Of a DNA stretch of 35,186 bases, positions 32,782 through 35,186 are shown in pieces. Source of the DNA: Prochlorococcus sp. AG-412-C21. Its GTDB lineage: Bacteria > Cyanobacteriota > Cyanobacteriia > PCC-6307 > Cyanobiaceae. Where the stretch lies: the NCBI GenBank assembly GCA_003214975.1, contig QCKZ01000012.1, positions 1 to 35,186 of the forward strand, written 5' to 3'. A program made the translations under genes and the position numbers. The notes under the pieces are model-generated. The model was given only the letters and a program-made list of their open reading frames with translations, did no database searches and was not told the origin of the DNA. Each line of letters opens with the position of its first letter. Within the stretch, counting starts at the first letter, position 1.

Positions 32782-32924
32782 ATGAAAAATTATGATTTCC
32801 AAGAAAAACAGTTTCAAATTTCTGATTCTATTGAAAGTTATTTTGAGTGCATTTCAACCTGTGATTTAAAAATGGTAATTGTCTTTCTAGGTGTGTGGAA
32901 ACACTTAAACAGAATGACGTTTGA
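32782..32924 (+). CDS. Cys-rich mini-protein with CX3C pair split by a -1 frameshift
   Basis: The ATG at 32782 opens a frame beginning MKNYDFQEKQFQISDSIESY and reaching a first CX3C (FECISTCDLK, residues 21-30). Read straight on, it loses similarity to anything Cys-rich and ends at 32949, inside the htrA gene. Shifting back one base at T TTA AAA (32865-32871) continues as NGNCLSRCVETLKQNDV and stops at 32924. This gives 47 residues with two CX3C motifs spaced like a metal site or disulfide hairpin, and it ends 5 bases before htrA. A run of only five A (32868-32872) is at the break; six would restore one frame. So it is a 1-base lesion, a sequencing error, or a frameshifted gene. Confidence 0.6.
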
Positions 32925-32929
32925 AACTT

Positions 32930-34081
32930 TTAGTTATTTTTTAGATTAGTAATATCAGTTGGTATTACTTTTAACCTAATAAATTTATTACTTCGCTTCA
33001 ATAATATATTTATTGCTTTATTAATTCCATTTTTACTTATTTGATTTACAACATCTGAAGCTTTTTCGATATTTTTATTACCCACTTTTATGATTATGTC
33101 ATTTACTTTGATTCCACTTATTTCTGCTGGACTATTGGGTACTACATATCCTACTTTGACTACATTATTATTTGTTTCAAAATTACTTTCATCTATTAGG
33201 CTTATACCAATCATAGGATGTATTATTTTGCCATTATTTATTAGCTGATAGGCAATTTCCTTAGCTTTATTAATTGGGATTGCGAAACTTAAACCCGCTC
33301 CTGGACCTGATCTGATCAAGGTATTAATACCAATTACTTCTCCATCGCTATTCAGTAGTGGACCTCCAGAATTTCCAGGATTGATAGCAGCGTCAGTTTG
33401 AATCAACTCAAGTTTTTTATCGTATATTCCTAATTGAGTGACGTTTCTTTTTAGATTACTGATAATTCCAAGCGTAACTGTGTTTTCCAGTCCGAATGGA
33501 TTTCCAACTGCGATTGCCCAATCACCAACTTTGATTTTTGTTGAATCACCCAATTGTGCTTTTGGCCAAGGTCCTTTCCCTTCAATCTGAAGCACAGCTA
33601 TATCAGTAAAAAAGTCTTGTCCTATAAGTTTTGCTTTTAATTTTTTGCCGTTGGTTAAACCAACAATTACCTTATCCGATCCATTGACAACATGAGCATT
33701 AGTCATTACAAGTCCATCTGCGAATATAAATCCACTCCCTTGATTTTGCTCTATACTTGGCTGGTTATCATGAGGGAAATCGAATCCAAAAAATCTTTCA
33801 AAATATGGGTCTATAAATAGTTGAGAATTTCTTGGAAATTTTCTTTTTTTAACATATCTTTGAGTATCAATTGTCACCACGGAAGAACCGGTTTTTTCTA
33901 CAGCTTTAGTTATGAATGATTTGTTTGAATAATTATTGATTTCATTAAATTTTGGATTAATAAATGGTTGAGATATTATATTTGTTGGAAATAAAATTCC
34001 CATTGTAATTGTTGAATATAGTAAGAATTTCGTATGATTGTAGCTTTTCAATTTTGATTTTCTTATGTTTTTCGAATACAT
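32930..34081 (-). CDS. HtrA/Deg family serine protease (trypsin-like, one PDZ)
   Basis: A 383-residue protein from ATG 34079-34081; a GTG three codons upstream is an alternative. The N-terminus is basic then hydrophobic (FLLYSTITMGILFPTNIIS), a signal peptide or anchor. The catalytic triad is complete: His in MTNAHVV near residue 128, Asp in FFTDIAVLQIEG near 160, and Ser in INPGNSGGPLLNSDGEVIG near 240. A single PDZ domain (about 290-375) contains VGYVVPNSPAEISGIKVND. This fits cyanobacterial HhoA/HhoB/HtrA proteases, which remove damaged proteins in the periplasm or thylakoid lumen. Which paralogue it is cannot be told. It is divergent from the DUF2973 gene across about 140 bases. Confidence 0.93.
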   Translation of the reverse strand: MYSKNIRKSKLKSYNHTKFLLYSTITMGILFPTNIISQPFINPKFNEINNYSNKSFITKAVEKTGSSVVTIDTQRYVKKRKFPRNSQLFIDPYFERFFGFDFPHDNQPSIEQNQGSGFIFADGLVMTNAHVVNGSDKVIVGLTNGKKLKAKLIGQDFFTDIAVLQIEGKGPWPKAQLGDSTKIKVGDWAIAVGNPFGLENTVTLGIISNLKRNVTQLGIYDKKLELIQTDAAINPGNSGGPLLNSDGEVIGINTLIRSGPGAGLSFAIPINKAKEIAYQLINNGKIIHPMIGISLIDESNFETNNNVVKVGYVVPNSPAEISGIKVNDIIIKVGNKNIEKASDVVNQISKNGINKAINILLKRSNKFIRLKVIPTDITNLKNN

Positions 34082-34160
34082 TTGACACACAATATTTGTG
34101 TAGTTTAACTATAACTACTAAAAAAATTAATTTAGTTAAGAAAAAAATTTATTAAAATAA

Positions 34161-34192
34161 AATAGCTAATTTTCTTTTTTTCGAGCTATTAT
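34161..34192 (+). promoter_or_regulatory. Inverted repeat and -10-like box upstream of the DUF2973 gene
   Basis: AATAGCT (34161-34167) and AGCTATT (34184-34190) are exact inverse copies around a T-rich 16-base loop. TATTAT (34187-34192) overlaps the right arm and lies 30 bases before the ATG at 34222. A second dyad, GTAGTT/AACTAC (34100-34105, 34113-34118), lies near the htrA end of the same gap. Either could be an operator or chance symmetry in AT-rich DNA. Confidence 0.3.
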
Positions 34193-34221
34193 ATTAAACA
34201 TAATGCAAATTAATAAGTTAG

Positions 34222-34485
34222 ATGACCCTCTTATTTCCAATTATATATTCTGCAGTTCTAACCTATCTAGTTTGGAAAGCTTTTAAAGTCATGTCCAACG
34301 GCTGGGGTATATCTGGTCAAGAAAAAAAACGTTTTAATAGATCAAATTTTCAACAAAAGACATACACGATACATCCAGAACTTCTTGATAAGTCTGGAAA
34401 CATAACAGAAGAGGAACTATTAACAGTAAGATTTTCAAATGATAATGACTCTACATTAGAAGAAAAGGGTTCAACAACTGATTAA
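34222..34485 (+). CDS. DUF2973 family protein
   Basis: An 87-residue protein. A membrane helix at residues 3-20 (LLFPIIYSAVLTYLVWKA) precedes a polar domain with the DUF2973 hallmark YTIHPELLDKSGNITEEELL, then VRFSND. The tail is acidic. The family is confined to cyanobacteria and plastid-bearing relatives and has no known function. ATG start. It stands first in a plus-strand group of three small genes (this, 34512-34895 and an Hli protein). Confidence 0.85.
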   Translation: MTLLFPIIYSAVLTYLVWKAFKVMSNGWGISGQEKKRFNRSNFQQKTYTIHPELLDKSGNITEEELLTVRFSNDNDSTLEEKGSTTD

Positions 34486-34511
34486 TAGAATTAAAATTTA
34501 AGGTAAAGAAA

Positions 34512-34895
34512 TTGGAATTAAGAACAAAAATTGTATCATCGGTCATAAGATCTCTTAAGTTACCACCAAGGTTTCGTTTGAAAATGGTCAAAGAAGATCC
34601 TGTGAGGCTTGAACTTAGCCTAACCCCTTCTTATGGTAAAGATCCAATAATTGTTGGTTTAGTAGAATCTTTAGACTTAGTCGCTAGAAGAGATAGAGAA
34701 GGAAGAATTCCAAGAGATCTCCAAGGAACTTGGGACTGGACAGTACGACATGGAAAAGTAAGTACTGGTGGTTGGAATCCTATGCTTAAGGAAGCTTTGC
34801 AAACAATGTTTGATACAGGATTGCCAGCAATCATTTATGAGGAATTAACTGGAATTGAATATCGTCCTGTTGATGGTGTTAGACATATTAAATAG
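34512..34895 (+). CDS. Conserved cyanobacterial protein, function unknown
   Basis: A 127-residue soluble protein. The sequence is well ordered: ELRTKIVSSVIRSLKLPPRF, then KEDPVRLELSLTPSYGKDPI and GLVESLDLVARRDREGRIPR, ending in a GTGLPAIIYEEL-like helix and GIEYRPVDGVRHIK. Start: TTG at 34512, with an AAGG element about 9 bases upstream; the next ATG would drop the first 24 residues. I recall similar proteins only from cyanobacteria but cannot name a family. It starts 26 bases after the DUF2973 gene and so probably shares its mRNA. Confidence 0.8.
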   Translation: MELRTKIVSSVIRSLKLPPRFRLKMVKEDPVRLELSLTPSYGKDPIIVGLVESLDLVARRDREGRIPRDLQGTWDWTVRHGKVSTGGWNPMLKEALQTMFDTGLPAIIYEELTGIEYRPVDGVRHIK

Positions 34896-34962
34896 TTAAT
34901 TTACTATTTTCATAAATTCCTCCTCTAAACGTTAAGATGTAAATGAATAAAAATAGTTAACT

Positions 34963-35109
34963 ATGAATGATGACAAGCAAACAAGGTTTGGCTTCGTAAA
35001 CTTTGCCGAAACATGGAATGGTCGTATGGCCATGATGGGTATATTGATTGGTTTGGGGACTGAATTAATTACTGGACAAAGTATTCTTAGACAAATTGGA
35101 ATTGGTTAG
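34963..35109 (+). CDS. High-light-inducible (Hli) protein, short form
   Basis: A 48-residue protein. It has the Hli core FAETWNGRMAMMGILIGLGT, with the E-x-x-N-G-R-x-A-M-x-G chlorophyll-binding motif on a single membrane helix, and a short tail (ELITGQSILRQIGIG). This is the minimal Hli type, unlike the 84-residue form at 6628-6882. It is expected in thylakoids as part of photoprotection and photosystem II repair. ATG start, 67 bases after the preceding gene. The stop lies 4 bases before that of the converging gene at the window edge. Confidence 0.92.
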   Translation: MNDDKQTRFGFVNFAETWNGRMAMMGILIGLGTELITGQSILRQIGIG

Positions 35110-35113
35110 AAAT

Positions 35114-35186
35114 CTATTTTATTTCTTCTGCTTGTACTTCAATGGTACTTTCACTTGGTTTTTTATATAATTGATTTTTTCTACTT
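35114..35186 (-). CDS. C-terminal end of an unidentified gene (5' end outside window)
   Basis: A minus-strand frame enters from the right edge and ends at a TAG (35114-35116), leaving 23 codons. They read SRKNQLYKKPSESTIEVQAE followed by EIK. The polar, charged tail looks like a normal protein C-terminus and converges on the Hli gene with a four-base gap, as is common here. Too little is visible to name it. Confidence 0.45.
   Translation of the reverse strand, partial: SRKNQLYKKPSESTIEVQAEEIK

Noticed and set aside
1-35186. CRISPR array, insertion sequence, prophage or attachment site
   Set aside because: No spaced direct repeats of CRISPR type, no transposase or integrase, no tRNA-fragment duplication next to the tRNA-Leu.

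Overview
The window reads as a stretch of chromosome from a marine picocyanobacterium, most likely a high-light-adapted Prochlorococcus. The base composition is very AT-rich and genes are packed with gaps of tens of bases or small overlaps. The gene set includes photosystem II PsbX, a Ycf66-family protein, a Ycf19/YggT protein, two high-light-inducible (Hli) proteins, a cyanobacterial sufBCDS operon and several small proteins of marine-picocyanobacterial type. The genus assignment comes from recognising gene content, not from a search. I see no insertion sequence, prophage, CRISPR array, integrase or rRNA. It looks like core genome rather than a genomic island.

Layout. 1-3300: the 3' end of smc, a PRC-barrel protein with a tandem-repeat acidic tail, and an opposing LpxB-like glycosyltransferase. 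3325-3440: a tRNA-Leu whose anticodon reads AAG, with a hairpin in its 5' leader. 3665-6627: accC, a Ycf19/YggT protein on the other strand, psbX and ycf66. 6628-10199 (minus strand): def, a HIT protein, a small membrane protein, an SbmA/ABCD-type ABC exporter and an Hli protein, closely spaced and probably co-transcribed. 10279-12204: an S9 peptidase. 12201-16925 (minus strand): sufB-sufC-sufD-sufS, the Fe-S cluster assembly operon, with no sufR next to it.

17023-24474: two unassigned proteins (one a DUF4912 protein with an N-terminal Rho/SAP-like segment), a small membrane protein, phosphoglucomutase, RarA, then a tightly interlocked set: phosphopantetheinyl transferase, Bcp peroxiredoxin, type III pantothenate kinase and PAPS reductase (cysH). 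24570-29752: type 2 NADH dehydrogenase, a DASS/SLC13-type transporter with RCK_C domains, and the KtrB/KtrA potassium system. The last three lie 5 and 17 bases apart and look like one ion-transport operon.

29759-30938 holds small uncharacterised genes: a ribbon-helix-helix regulator facing a divergent unknown gene across an 86-base region with three GTGTATA elements, a Nif11-like small protein ending in Gly-Gly-Leu, and a 58-residue membrane protein overlapping it. 31011-35186: an ABC-F ATPase, a Cys-rich mini-protein interrupted by a -1 frameshift, the HtrA/Deg protease, a DUF2973 protein, a conserved cyanobacterial protein, a short Hli protein and the cut-off end of another gene.

The genes are mostly housekeeping (Fe-S assembly, CoA and ACP activation, sulfate reduction, redox and photoprotection). 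I did not find a clear new multi-gene defence or biosynthetic system. The best leads are the mini-gene at 32782-32924, whose two CX3C halves lie in different frames joined at a T TTA AAA heptamer, and the regulator/operator arrangement at 29759-30519.
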